Source: Cardinium endosymbiont cEper1 of Encarsia pergandiella
GTDB taxonomy: Bacteria > Bacteroidota > Bacteroidia > Cytophagales > Amoebophilaceae
Direction of reading: 5' to 3'
DNA: 64,000 nt
Assembly (NCBI RefSeq): GCF_000304455.1
Contig: NC_018605.1
Coordinates: 186,035 to 250,034 of the forward strand
Shown here in pieces: positions 1 through 10,521 of the stretch. The notes under the pieces are model-generated. The model worked only from the letters and a program-made list of their open reading frames with translations. It had not been told where the DNA came from and searched no databases. The position numbers and the translations under genes were made by a program. Positions within the stretch are counted from its first letter, which is position 1. Each line of letters opens with the position of its first letter.

Positions 1-135
1 ATTATAACCCACTTTAGCTATAATAAGCATCACTATTACACCTACAATAACCAATATTGGCCATATAACTTTTTTCTTAGGGAATGCTTGAAAATCTGGT
101 TGGGGCAATCCAAATTTATGATCGATCGTGTCCAT
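1..135 (-). CDS. Partial membrane-anchored protein (N-terminal 45 codons)
   Basis: Minus-strand reading frame starting with ATG at 135 and running off the left edge without a stop. The 45 visible residues form a short polar N-terminus of about 23 residues ending in three lysines, then a single hydrophobic span of about 18 residues, so the protein is probably anchored with its N-terminus inside. The family cannot be decided from this fragment. A Band-7/SPFH (HflK/prohibitin-like) protein would fit the layout, but that is only a guess. It lies downstream of, and in the same direction as, the reductase at 362-898, separated by 226 bp. Confidence 0.55.
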   Translation of the reverse strand, partial: MDTIDHKFGLPQPDFQAFPKKKVIWPILVIVGVIVMLIIAKVGYN

Positions 136-361
136 AGAGATGCTAAAAAAATTTTAAGTAGAGCTGCATACATGTTATTTACAAACTAACTACGGATAAA
201 ACCGCTCATTAATTAATAGTAATATAATAAATTTATAGAAAAATGTGCTGATCTAGACTATAAGATCAACTAAAGGATGCTACTAAAGGATGCTACCTTG
301 ATCTAATCAAACGTTATAAAAATATAAGAAAGCTTTGATATACTTTAAAAAGTGATAGTCT

Positions 362-898
362 TTATGACAAAATTTGTTGTATCAGCTGGCAAAGCGCACC
401 ATAAGATTCTGCAAACAGTGGGCACATATTGCCAGTTAGGCTATTTCTAATCTGTGTACGACTGGCACTAAAAGTTGCTCCCAAAAGCATATCCAATTTA
501 CAGATTGGATAACGGAACAAAAAACTATTTTTCTGATCACTATCCTGATGGGTAGAGACATCTATAACAATAGAGACCAATTTGCATAATTTATGCTTGT
601 TCTCAGAAACCAATGTTATAAAATTATCCAAACCAACTGGCAGCATATTATTATACTCAGGCAGCACAAGCACTATCTTATCTATAAGAGATAAGGTATT
701 TTGTAATACCGTTAACTTTTCTTGTTCAATCTCTAAAGGTTCATTGGATGAAGCCTGTATGATTTTTTCCAAGCTTATTACTTCTAATGTTGTACCACAA
801 CCTTTTGCTTCTAATGCACCTGCACACCAAAAACTAAAATTTTCTGGAAAGGTATTACCAGGCTCAGCCGTAGTGAGCATAAGAACCTTGCTGTTCAT
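362..898 (-). CDS. NAD(P)H-dependent FMN reductase-like flavoprotein
   Basis: This 178-residue protein has the flavodoxin-like fold of the NADPH-dependent FMN reductase family. These enzymes use NAD(P)H to reduce FMN or FMN-bound substrates in the cytoplasm. The N-terminus has a beta strand followed by a short phosphate-binding loop. Near residue 100 the motif PEYN followed by a Leu-Pro-rich segment and an amphipathic helix (LDNFI) matches the family's PEYNxSxPxxLKNxID signature. Length is normal for the family. There is no purine-rich ribosome-binding site before the ATG. The substrate cannot be predicted. Confidence 0.72.
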   Translation of the reverse strand: MNSKVLMLTTAEPGNTFPENFSFWCAGALEAKGCGTTLEVISLEKIIQASSNEPLEIEQEKLTVLQNTLSLIDKIVLVLPEYNNMLPVGLDNFITLVSENKHKLCKLVSIVIDVSTHQDSDQKNSFLFRYPICKLDMLLGATFSASRTQIRNSLTGNMCPLFAESYGALCQLIQQILS

Positions 899-1430
899 CT
901 TGTGGCATTTCTTTAAACTTTGATAGACGTAAATTATAAGCTATTAAAAATAGTTGCATAGCTGGTAACGCTTTTTAATGAATAGTTTTACGTTTTTTCT
1001 AAAATTTTTAGTGGTCTACTATAATCATTAAACCAATTTATTCTTGTACAATAGATAAAATATGGAAGCAACAAGTAATGTACGAATATAGCAATTATTT
1101 GGGGAAAATAAGCGATTATATCTGTTTATTATGTTTTTTAACTTTATGATTTAGTTTGGACAGCATAATTTCATTGGTCATTTTCACATAGATATAGGAT
1201 TAGTAAGCACGACAGAGGGGAACGCATATCTATTTAAAACAAGGGTGACAGAAGCGATAACTATAGCAAATAAGATGTAACTTAACAAGTTAGTTGGTTT
1301 TCAGTAGTTTATTTTAACAAAAGCTTGAATAAATAAAATTTAGAGAAGAGCTAATAAGTTGGCAAAAAAGAGGGAAAGCTACTATTTAAAATAAATGCGG
1401 TAAGAAGAGAGGAATTGCATTTTACTCTAT
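899..1430. other. Noncoding gap between 16S 3' end and reductase gene
   Basis: About 530 bp of AT-rich sequence. I see no credible open frame, no tRNA-like T-loop, and no 23S or 5S rRNA sequence, although tRNAs and 23S usually follow 16S. The sequence right after the mature 16S 3' end can fold as CTCT-5 nt-AGAG, but no strong GC-rich terminator is visible. Confidence 0.6.
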
Positions 1431-2954
<1,524 letters not shown>

Positions 2955-3431
2955 ATTATTTATTAACGGTATTCTTAGATAATTAGTATAATTACTAAGA
3001 ATGATTTTCTGAGTTACACAATTTCCTCTTACTCATGTTTAAAATGAGCTTCTTACCTACATTTATTTCAAAGAACTAAAGCTAAGCCAAAATTAAACTA
3101 CTACTTTTTTATCAGTTGCTGCGCTACTTTGACCAGCTGTGAAACAAAGATACGTACTTTTTTATAATTTCCAATAAACTTTTCAAAAATAAAGGGGGAT
3201 TTTTTACTTATTTTACGAAATACCTAATAATCAAATGATTAACTTTATATATTGGATTGGAAAGTAATTACAAATTAACACAGCGTAACCACTACTTAAC
3301 TATTCAAGTGTAAATATAGAAGCGCTGATTAAGCGATTCAAAATTTGAACAGATAAGGAGTTGGTATATGACCTAATGGCCTGTGCTTTGGTGACGATGC
3401 TACTAAAAAATTAACTGTGTAGATGGAGCCA
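2955..3431. other. 16S leader and upstream noncoding region
   Basis: This gap holds the 16S promoter (3145-3174) and about 185 nt of transcribed leader on the minus strand, followed upstream by about 250 bp of AT-rich sequence with no gene. The stop of the large metallopeptidase-like gene lies at 3432, so that gene reads toward the 16S promoter in the same direction. Confidence 0.6.
3145..3174 (-). promoter_or_regulatory. Bacteroidota sigma-A promoter of 16S rRNA
   Basis: Read on the minus strand this is TTG (3174-3172), 19 nt, then TATCTTTG (3152-3145). It matches the Bacteroidota vegetative consensus TTG-N19-TAnnTTTG, and the AT-rich stretch just upstream would suit a UP-like element. Transcription would start near 3138, giving a leader of about 185 nt before mature 16S. 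Confidence 0.75.
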
Positions 3432-6320
3432 TTAACAACCTTTAGGATTAAAGCTTATACTCCAATGAGGCATTTCAAGCTTAAAAATCCACTGATCATT
3501 TATCTTTTTAAACCAAGGAAAATCTATAGACATATGAATAGGATAAATATTTCTATTAGATAGTAATCTACTTAAAACATTCAATTCTAGGCCAAAGGTA
3601 TCGGGATTTTGGTTGGTAGCTAATGAATAATAACCATTTATCCATATATCCTTTAAAAACCAAATGAGTGGTATGCCACACTCTGGATAGGCTAAGGGCA
3701 AACCATATTTAAGCTTAACGTTTTTAAACATGTGACGCCACTTATTATTTAGATTTTTGAATCTTTCAAGTTCAATAATTGGATTTAAAGTAAAAATAAA
3801 ATAGTGGTGGTGCTGAATCCCTGGGAAATAGCATGCAAAATAAAAATCACATTTATCTTCATAGAAAATATTATTTTTATAAAAAGCCCCACATTTAGAA
3901 AACTGTACATTAAATAGTTGCATCCAGGGTGGATATCTATCTCTTTTACTTTGCATGGAGTGATTTTTTATTTTAAAAAAGTAGTCTGTGTCATAAAATC
4001 CTTTTTTATCAAAAGGCTGATTTAAATTCAATACAGCTCCTAAAGATGCTTTTCCGAAGCACTTTCCTAAAGTAAAGTAATAAGGAAGTCTGATGCCTAA
4101 CCTTAATGTGGTTGCCCAATATAGATCTGTTTTTCGCTTTAGATCATAAACATACAATGAATTTTTGTTTGTATTATCCCGAGTACCTACCATACCTGTA
4201 ATGTTTACGTTAAAGATTGGATAAAAGCTTCTATACTTTACTTGCAACCTTATTTTAGTCGTTGGAAATTGATTTTTAGGTTTAATAACTAGGCTAAAAT
4301 AAGGGGTAACTTTCAGATTATCCTGTAAGTTTACTAATGTAAAAGGCACGATGTCTAGCGACTTATTATCCCAATTGGGTGCTAAATTTATGCCCTTATA
4401 GCCAATATTATCTATTCCAAAACGGTATTTAGTAAGCGGATATTGATGGTTGGGCACTTTTTCCAAAATATCACCATTCTCTTCTTGTAGAACTAATGGT
4501 TCGTAGTAAGCTAGAGACCTATCCTCTACCTCTTTTAGAGGTGTCCACAAAAGAGGATCAAAAGGCATGACGGCTATTTCCATACCATTTTTAGTATAGT
4601 CACTGAAAATAAGTTGATTGGTTACAGGGTCTACCATTCCCAAATAGGCTCCATATTTTCTTGAAGTAACTTGAAAACAAGCTTGGGTAGGTAAATGGAT
4701 CGCATAAATATTATCAATGCCATTGTAGGAACTGTTATAGAGTAAATAGTTTTTATATAGTTTAGGATAACTTCTATGCTCGTAGGTGTAAGGCAAGAGT
4801 ATTTCTGTTTTACCTGTATCCGCATTGATGCGTACAATACTATTTTTTTGGTCTTTGGTTGTTACCACTACTATGTCTGACACACCAGACCAACTAGGCG
4901 TTAAATAATAACCATTATCCGGATTATCTATTTTTTTAACGATTTTACCAGACTTTGTTTCTAAGATCACTAAAAAATGGTTACTGGCTTCATCAGATGC
5001 TACCGCAACCAGTTGGCGGGTATCAGGACGCATAGCTAGTGCATTATACCTACTGCTTGCCACAAGGGTTCGTCTTTTTCTTTGTTTAAAATCATAATGT
5101 TGCAACCGAATGGTTTGCTGTTTTCCTTTCCAAGGATGGGAACAGGGTTCTAGCCAAACTGCGCACCCTTGACCGATCGCAAAAGTAGATGGAACAAATG
5201 TATCACTGATATTTATAAAGTAAAAGATAGTTTTATCTTTGCGAAAAGGTGTAACTATATTCTTTGGTAGGGTCGGCTCAGAGGGGGTAACCGTAACCTG
5301 TACCAATTGATCACGCAATCCTATACCTCTTTTACAGGCCATCAAGTTACCTGATGCGTCAATAAATGGCTGCATATAATCGAAGCTATCTCCTTTTTTC
5401 TTAAAAGTAAGTTGGGTAGCAGGCGTAATTTTTAGACCTTCTAACTGTTTTTGCCAACCAACCAATAATTCTTGATTCATATCACTGTACACTTGGAGTA
5501 TTGACTTTTTAGTAACCTTTTTTATGGCATGGTAAAATCCAAAAAAAGGTATCCCTTGAAGGGTTTTTTCAAAAATAGATTTGATGGCATTTGGACCATA
5601 ATTTCTTCGGATATGTGTAGTAAAGTAATAACCTATGTGATACTCAGATGTTATCTCATGTTTCAATGAGCCAAATATTTGCCTTCCAAAACTAGCTGCG
5701 CCACGTTCTAGCAGGTTAACTTTATATAACTTTTCCCATCCAGGTAAGCGACCTCGACCACTTTTTGTAAGTGCGGTTTCTATACCAACTGCATCACCTT
5801 CTCTGAAAAAAGGAGGGACGCTGGAGTAATTAACCAAATTGCCGAAAAAATATAAGGGCTTGAGCCAAGAAGGTGTACTATAGTATTCAATACTATGTTG
5901 TACCGCATGTCTAAACTCATGTATACACAACACACTTAACCAATCCTCATTGCCAATAAAATAAGGATCATGGGCATATAAAGTATACATCCTTATATGG
6001 ACTGGCATATTGGTAAAGAATCCGTTGCACTCCGTAGATTGGTTATCGATCCATAAACGAATAGGCCTGGGATATACGCCCAATGTTTTACAAACAGGTT
6101 TATATATGGTTTCTAAGGTGTTCGCTATATGCTCCGCCGAGCTGGTTACACTTTTACAAAATCCTATATTGAAATGAGGTGTTGTTATTTTTTGAACTTC
6201 CTTAGCATGGCTTAAAAAGCCAAGCAATGTAAAGCATATATAATGAATAATTCTAAGCAAACATTTTTGTTTCTTTTGTTTAAAAGCGATCGACAAAAAA
6301 TGATACAGAAACATAAACAA
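3432..6320 (-). CDS. Large secreted HExxH metallopeptidase-like protein with propeller and C-terminal barrel-like region
   Basis: This 962-residue protein begins with a basic and hydrophobic export signal of about 40 residues. The next 300 residues look like a gluzincin (peptidase MA-like) domain: the zinc motif HEFRH is followed about 40 residues later by REGDAVGIET, which fits the EGxAxxxE third-ligand region. The middle (about 330-620) has repeated short beta-strand units with SDIVVVTT- and DPxTxQ-type turns, suggesting a TolB/WD40-like propeller. The C-terminal 300 residues alternate aromatic and polar residues like an outer-membrane barrel. The likely location is periplasm or outer membrane; the substrate is unknown. 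The start could be one of two nearby ATGs. Upstream ATG-rich overlapping frames look spurious. Confidence 0.7.
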   Translation of the reverse strand: MFMFLYHFLSIAFKQKKQKCLLRIIHYICFTLLGFLSHAKEVQKITTPHFNIGFCKSVTSSAEHIANTLETIYKPVCKTLGVYPRPIRLWIDNQSTECNGFFTNMPVHIRMYTLYAHDPYFIGNEDWLSVLCIHEFRHAVQHSIEYYSTPSWLKPLYFFGNLVNYSSVPPFFREGDAVGIETALTKSGRGRLPGWEKLYKVNLLERGAASFGRQIFGSLKHEITSEYHIGYYFTTHIRRNYGPNAIKSIFEKTLQGIPFFGFYHAIKKVTKKSILQVYSDMNQELLVGWQKQLEGLKITPATQLTFKKKGDSFDYMQPFIDASGNLMACKRGIGLRDQLVQVTVTPSEPTLPKNIVTPFRKDKTIFYFINISDTFVPSTFAIGQGCAVWLEPCSHPWKGKQQTIRLQHYDFKQRKRRTLVASSRYNALAMRPDTRQLVAVASDEASNHFLVILETKSGKIVKKIDNPDNGYYLTPSWSGVSDIVVVTTKDQKNSIVRINADTGKTEILLPYTYEHRSYPKLYKNYLLYNSSYNGIDNIYAIHLPTQACFQVTSRKYGAYLGMVDPVTNQLIFSDYTKNGMEIAVMPFDPLLWTPLKEVEDRSLAYYEPLVLQEENGDILEKVPNHQYPLTKYRFGIDNIGYKGINLAPNWDNKSLDIVPFTLVNLQDNLKVTPYFSLVIKPKNQFPTTKIRLQVKYRSFYPIFNVNITGMVGTRDNTNKNSLYVYDLKRKTDLYWATTLRLGIRLPYYFTLGKCFGKASLGAVLNLNQPFDKKGFYDTDYFFKIKNHSMQSKRDRYPPWMQLFNVQFSKCGAFYKNNIFYEDKCDFYFACYFPGIQHHHYFIFTLNPIIELERFKNLNNKWRHMFKNVKLKYGLPLAYPECGIPLIWFLKDIWINGYYSLATNQNPDTFGLELNVLSRLLSNRNIYPIHMSIDFPWFKKINDQWIFKLEMPHWSISFNPKGC

Positions 6321-6609
6321 GTAGTTAAGTGATAATAACCTTTTGTTGGAGGTGCAAAAGGATATAATACAGAAAAAATTAGTTTGATATCATTATATCT
6401 GAAGGTTAACTCCAACGGATTAACCAAACATTCCCGCATAAATTAAAAAAAGTTGATAGACATAGTTTTTTTAAAGATGCGACATGGCAAAAAGATATGG
6501 TAGTTCTCTAAAACTGCATGCAATGGACATGCTTCTTCATATATCAACCCATACAATTCATGAGAATAGGGGGTAAACTTTAATAATAGTCTATTTTATC
6601 AAAATAACC

Positions 6610-6640
6610 TTGTGCTTGCTCTATTTTTAGAGTAGATTTG
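6610..6640 (+). promoter_or_regulatory. Promoter of rpsU
   Basis: TTG (6610-6612), 20 nt, then TAGATTTG (6633-6640) match the Bacteroidota TTG/TAnnTTTG promoter. Transcription would start near 6647, leaving a leader of about 43 nt. No Shine-Dalgarno-like purine block precedes the rpsU ATG, only an A-rich stretch. Confidence 0.65.
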
Positions 6641-6689
6641 TAGTTGAATTTCCATACTGTACCCATTTTAATGACAAACTAAATAAAAT

Positions 6690-6884
6690 ATGATTGTTGT
6701 AGAAATAAAAGAAAACGAAGCAATAGATAGGGCGCTTAAAAGATTTAAGAAAAAAGTAGAACGCGTAGGCGTACTCAAAGAGGCGAGGCAACGCATGGCC
6801 TATACGAAACCTACTGTAAGCAGAAAAGCGAAAAAATTAAGATCCATCTATAAGTATCGCATGTTATATGGCAACAACGGATAA
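6690..6884 (+). CDS. rpsU: 30S ribosomal protein S21
   Basis: A 64-residue, strongly basic protein that matches bacterial S21 along its whole length: an acidic start (VVEIKENEAIDRALKRFKK), a central basic helix and a C-terminal Lys/Arg-rich KAKKLR segment. S21 sits on the 30S platform next to the 16S 3' end and the anti-Shine-Dalgarno. That is notable here because the 16S tail in this genome is altered. The order rpsU then a Xer recombinase is common in Bacteroidota. Confidence 0.95.
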   Translation: MIVVEIKENEAIDRALKRFKKKVERVGVLKEARQRMAYTKPTVSRKAKKLRSIYKYRMLYGNNG

Positions 6885-7031
6885 GTCTGGTATCTAGTTT
6901 GATTTTCAGTAGTTGTAACTATATATTCAATAAATACGAGCCTATCCATTCGGGTAGATGGAGTCGTATATAGGGTATTTTTTGATTATTTTAGGATGGT
7001 TTATGAGTAGCCGTTTATCCTGTTAAAGCTT

Positions 7032-7039
7032 TAGATTTG
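7032..7039 (+). promoter_or_regulatory. -7 box immediately upstream of the Xer recombinase ATG
   Basis: TAGATTTG matches the Bacteroidota -7 consensus TAnnTTTG and ends only 5 nt before the ATG at 7045, so transcription from it would begin at or beside the start codon. No good -33 TTG was found at the right distance, so the call is tentative. Confidence 0.35.
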
Positions 7040-7044
7040 CATTT

Positions 7045-7947
7045 ATGGATCATCAATCATTTCTTACCCTTTTTGTAACCTATTTAACAGTAGAAAAAAG
7101 AGCAAGTCCATATACCGTTACGGCCTATCAAACAGACTTAATTCAATTTATAGGCCACCTTTCTAGATACATCCCTGAAAAAATAGTTACAGAAGTAACG
7201 GGGAATGACTTGCGTAACTGGATCATGTCTTTGGCCAAGGAAGGACTTACCCATCGTTCTATCAATAGAAAAATGGCAGCAATACGTAGTTTTTATAGTT
7301 TTTTGCAAAAAAGATCCCTGATAATAGATTGTCCGACAGCCTCACTTAAAAGCCTAAAAGGGAAACAAAGGTTACCGATCTTTTTTCAAGAAAAGGAGCT
7401 GATTTCTTTTTTAGACCAAGAGCCCTTTCCGATTCATTTTATCGGTTTGCGGGATCGATTGATTTTAGAGCTGCTATATGGAACAGGTATGCGGTTGTCT
7501 GAACTAATCGCCCTTTGCCAAAAGGCTATCAACGTTAGAGATGCAACCGTTAAGGTAATAGGAAAGCGCGATAAAGAACGAATTATTCCTTTCCCACGGC
7601 CACTTACACCGTTGATCGCTGATTATATAGTGGAAAAAGAGCGGATAGGTTATCATTGTACCCCCCAGCTCATTGTAACCGACCGGGGACAACCCTGTTA
7701 TCCTATGTTTATTTACCGAGTAGTAAAGAAATATTTGGCACCTACTACACGCGCTAGCCAACATAGTCCCCATATATTACGCCATACTTTTGCTACACAC
7801 TTGTTGGATAAAGGGGCTGATTTACAGTCTATTAAAGAATTATTAGGCCATTCCAGTTTGGCTGCTACCCAAATCTATACCCACAATTCTCTGACCAAAT
7901 TAAAAGAAATTTTTAAAAAAGCCCATCCTAGAGCAGAGGAAAGTTGA
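7045..7947 (+). CDS. xerC: Tyrosine recombinase XerC/XerD
   Basis: A 300-residue integrase-family recombinase that resolves chromosome dimers at dif. The N-terminal SAM-like DNA-binding domain spans about residues 1-90. The catalytic domain carries the Arg of GTGMRLSEL (about residue 150), the Lys of VIGKRDKER, the HILRHTFATHLL box, and the final GHSSLAATQIYTH motif with the nucleophilic Tyr. All catalytic residues are present, so the enzyme should be active. XerC and XerD cannot be told apart without phylogeny. It follows rpsU on the same strand, as in many Bacteroidota. Confidence 0.93.
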   Translation: MDHQSFLTLFVTYLTVEKRASPYTVTAYQTDLIQFIGHLSRYIPEKIVTEVTGNDLRNWIMSLAKEGLTHRSINRKMAAIRSFYSFLQKRSLIIDCPTASLKSLKGKQRLPIFFQEKELISFLDQEPFPIHFIGLRDRLILELLYGTGMRLSELIALCQKAINVRDATVKVIGKRDKERIIPFPRPLTPLIADYIVEKERIGYHCTPQLIVTDRGQPCYPMFIYRVVKKYLAPTTRASQHSPHILRHTFATHLLDKGADLQSIKELLGHSSLAATQIYTHNSLTKLKEIFKKAHPRAEES

Positions 7948-8038
7948 TGCCATAATATGGTTTTCCGCAATGGAAATAACCTAAAATTCCATAGATTATA
8001 GCTATCTATATAAATTATGTTTTTTATACATTTTGTAT

Positions 8039-8046
8039 TAGATTTG
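8039..8046 (+). promoter_or_regulatory. Possible -7 box of the MacAB/TolC-type operon
   Basis: TAGATTTG matches TAnnTTTG and lies 33 nt before the ATG of the first permease. The expected -33 position holds ATG rather than TTG. It is the best candidate in the 132-bp gap upstream of the operon. Confidence 0.4.
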
Positions 8047-8079
8047 ATCGGTTATTTGGTTACTCTATTGTAGAATCTT

Positions 8080-9288
8080 ATGCTTTTATATGCTTTAAGA
8101 GAGGCCGCACAAAGCCTCAACACCCATAGATCCCGCACCTTCTCTATGGGCTTTGGCATATGGTGGGCTATTTTTATACTGGTATTGATATTGGGTGTGG
8201 GCAATGGATTTCACCATGGTGTTTCCAATGCATTTGCAAAGTATGGCACGAAAACGATGGTCATTTGGGGCGGTAGCACCGCTGGTAATCATCACCCTAT
8301 TCCAACTACAATGGTTGGAAACTTCGCCAAAGCTTTCCCTACGATTCAGCAGATTAGTCCTATGTTAGGGTGTAACAGTCCCGTAAAATATGCCTCCCAA
8401 AAGGTTAACGCATGGCTTTGGGGATGTGATCCTTCCTATGCTTTGTTAACCCATTTGCCGATCCAGGAGGGACGTTTTTTTTCTCGACGTGACGCAGTAG
8501 CTGTACATAATATTTGCGTGATTGGCATAAACATTAAGGAAAAATTATTTGGTGCAACCTCTGCTATTGGGAAATACATTTTTTTGGGAGATATGGGCCT
8601 ACAAGTAGTGGGTGTACTAGATGCATTTAATGGAATGTATAATGAATCTAATGCAGTATTGCTGACTAATGGTTTGTTTAAACAAATATTTCCTAGGTAT
8701 AGCCATAATGTAGATTCTATTCGTCTCACCCTGGTACCAACGGCTCGTGAAGAGATAGTAGAAGCACAATTTCGTTCTTATTTTGGCCGCCACTTAAATT
8801 TTGACGTGCACAATACAAAAGGACTCGGTGTGTTTAGTCTTACCAAACATGCCAATAAATTTCATAATTTTTTTAAAAATCTAGCTATTTTTAATGCAAT
8901 TATAGGTATATGTCTGCTCCTAACCGGTATGGTAGGCATTAGCAATATGATGCTTGTGACCGTTCAAGAAAGAACACAAGAGCTGGCTATTCGAAGGATA
9001 TTGGGTAGTCGCTCTACAGAAATTGTGTTGATGGTTTTATGTGAAACCATTATGGTAACCTTTGTAGCGGGTATGATTGGATTTACAGCAAGTTTTTCTG
9101 TTATGCAGTTGTTAAATCAATGGGTCGTTCCATTATGTCAACCCTATTACCTATCTACTTTAACCTGTTCGCCTGAGTCAATATTTATGGGATTGGGATT
9201 AATTAGTTTAAGCAGCTCCTTAGCTGCCATTGTACCAGCCATCAGAGCGGTAAAGATAAAGCCTGTAGAGGCATTGAATCGTAAATGA
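8080..9288 (+). CDS. MacB/FtsX-type ABC transporter permease 1
   Basis: A 402-residue permease of the MacB/FtsX family. One membrane helix lies near the N-terminus (about 20-45), followed by a large periplasmic MacB_PCD-type domain (about 50-260) and three C-terminal helices (about 275-395). It has the cytoplasmic coupling signature MVGISNMMLVTVQERTQELAIRRILG and ends in KIKPVEALNRK, both typical of the family. It is the first gene of a five-gene operon with a second permease, an HlyD-like adaptor, an ATPase and a TolC-like channel. It probably exports a lipoprotein, peptide or toxic compound across the envelope. Confidence 0.9.
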   Translation: MLLYALREAAQSLNTHRSRTFSMGFGIWWAIFILVLILGVGNGFHHGVSNAFAKYGTKTMVIWGGSTAGNHHPIPTTMVGNFAKAFPTIQQISPMLGCNSPVKYASQKVNAWLWGCDPSYALLTHLPIQEGRFFSRRDAVAVHNICVIGINIKEKLFGATSAIGKYIFLGDMGLQVVGVLDAFNGMYNESNAVLLTNGLFKQIFPRYSHNVDSIRLTLVPTAREEIVEAQFRSYFGRHLNFDVHNTKGLGVFSLTKHANKFHNFFKNLAIFNAIIGICLLLTGMVGISNMMLVTVQERTQELAIRRILGSRSTEIVLMVLCETIMVTFVAGMIGFTASFSVMQLLNQWVVPLCQPYYLSTLTCSPESIFMGLGLISLSSSLAAIVPAIRAVKIKPVEALNRK

Positions 9289-9313
9289 TTAAACCGATTG
9301 TATATTTATATAT

Positions 9314-10519
9314 ATGTTTGGATATCAAAGTTTTTTAGAGGTTTTTCATAGCTTAAAAGCTCATAAAATGAGAACCACTTTTACCGGATTTGGTGTAATG
9401 TGGGCGATGTTTATTTTAGTGCTTTTACAAGGAGCAGGTAATGGATTTTACAATGGTATGGTGAAAAAATTTCAAAGCTATAGTAGCCAAGTCATCTCCA
9501 TTTATGGAGGCCATAGATCAACTGGTACCATCCATCTAACCGAACGACTAACAGACGATCTAGCCCTTCATTTGAATGTTTTTGAACACATCATGCCTCT
9601 ATTTGCAACCGATTGTTCGGTTATATATGGGCAAGCTGCACATAAAAGTAATATATTAGGGGTCCGTGTGGGTTATGAAAAAATGAAACATTTGGAACTG
9701 GTAGAGGGGCGCTTTTTTACTGAACGTGATGGAATACAAAAACTTCCAGTCTGCGTACTAGGTTTTAAAATGAAAACGAAAATGTTTGGGAGCCAATCAG
9801 CAACTCGAACCTTTGTCACAATAGATGGCACTACCTTCTCTGTGATTGGCGTATTAGAAGCAACTGCTGGTCAAGATGACCATCGGGTCATTATCCCAAG
9901 CAGCCTATTTAAAGCATTGTTTCCGCGTAATGGGGAAAGTATTGATTGCATGATGTCAACTTTAGCGCCCAAACAAAATCCTATAAAGGTAGAAAAAAAA
10001 ATTCGGGCTTATTTGGCTAGGCGGCTCAATTTTGAAGCGCAAGATAAACAAGCACTGTACATAAGACATCTATCTAAAGAAGCCAGGCCTTTCCAAATAC
10101 TCTTTGTAGTGATGCAAGGATTTATTTGGTTCCTTGGTCTCTGTTTTTTAGTCAGTGGAGTGGTAGGAATAGGTAATATGATGCGTGTGGTCGTAAAGGA
10201 GCGTACACAAGAATTGGCCATTCGGAAAGTGATGGGTGCTCAATCAAGCGATATTATGGACTTAATTTTATTAGAATCGATAATCATTAACTTCATTTCT
10301 GGTGTCTTAGGACTAGGGATCGGTATAAGCATGCTCCAGTGGATGAATACCTATCTATTGCCTATCATCGAAAAACATGGGATCGCTCATTTTGAATTTC
10401 ACTTTTCTATGGTTGTATCTGCCTTAATTGTTTTGATATTGTCTGGTTGTCTAGCCGGCATTATCCCTGCAAAAAGAGCATTATACATTAAGCCAATAGA
10501 TGCTTTAAATAATGAATAA
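9314..10519 (+). CDS. MacB/FtsX-type ABC transporter permease 2
   Basis: A 401-residue paralogue of the preceding permease with the same layout: an N-terminal helix, a periplasmic domain of about 220 residues and three C-terminal helices. It has the coupling motif VVGIGNMMRVVVKERTQELAIRKVMG and the end motif IKPIDALNNE. The two permeases probably form a heterodimer with one ATPase dimer. It starts 25 bp after the first permease gene and ends 2 bp before the adaptor gene, so the genes are almost certainly co-transcribed. Confidence 0.9.
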   Translation: MFGYQSFLEVFHSLKAHKMRTTFTGFGVMWAMFILVLLQGAGNGFYNGMVKKFQSYSSQVISIYGGHRSTGTIHLTERLTDDLALHLNVFEHIMPLFATDCSVIYGQAAHKSNILGVRVGYEKMKHLELVEGRFFTERDGIQKLPVCVLGFKMKTKMFGSQSATRTFVTIDGTTFSVIGVLEATAGQDDHRVIIPSSLFKALFPRNGESIDCMMSTLAPKQNPIKVEKKIRAYLARRLNFEAQDKQALYIRHLSKEARPFQILFVVMQGFIWFLGLCFLVSGVVGIGNMMRVVVKERTQELAIRKVMGAQSSDIMDLILLESIIINFISGVLGLGIGISMLQWMNTYLLPIIEKHGIAHFEFHFSMVVSALIVLILSGCLAGIIPAKRALYIKPIDALNNE

Positions 10520-10521
10520 AA

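Noticed and set aside
6212-6439. Minus-strand frame of 75 codons upstream of the large metallopeptidase-like gene
   Set aside because: It overlaps the start of that gene in another frame and has no family resemblance; probably spurious.
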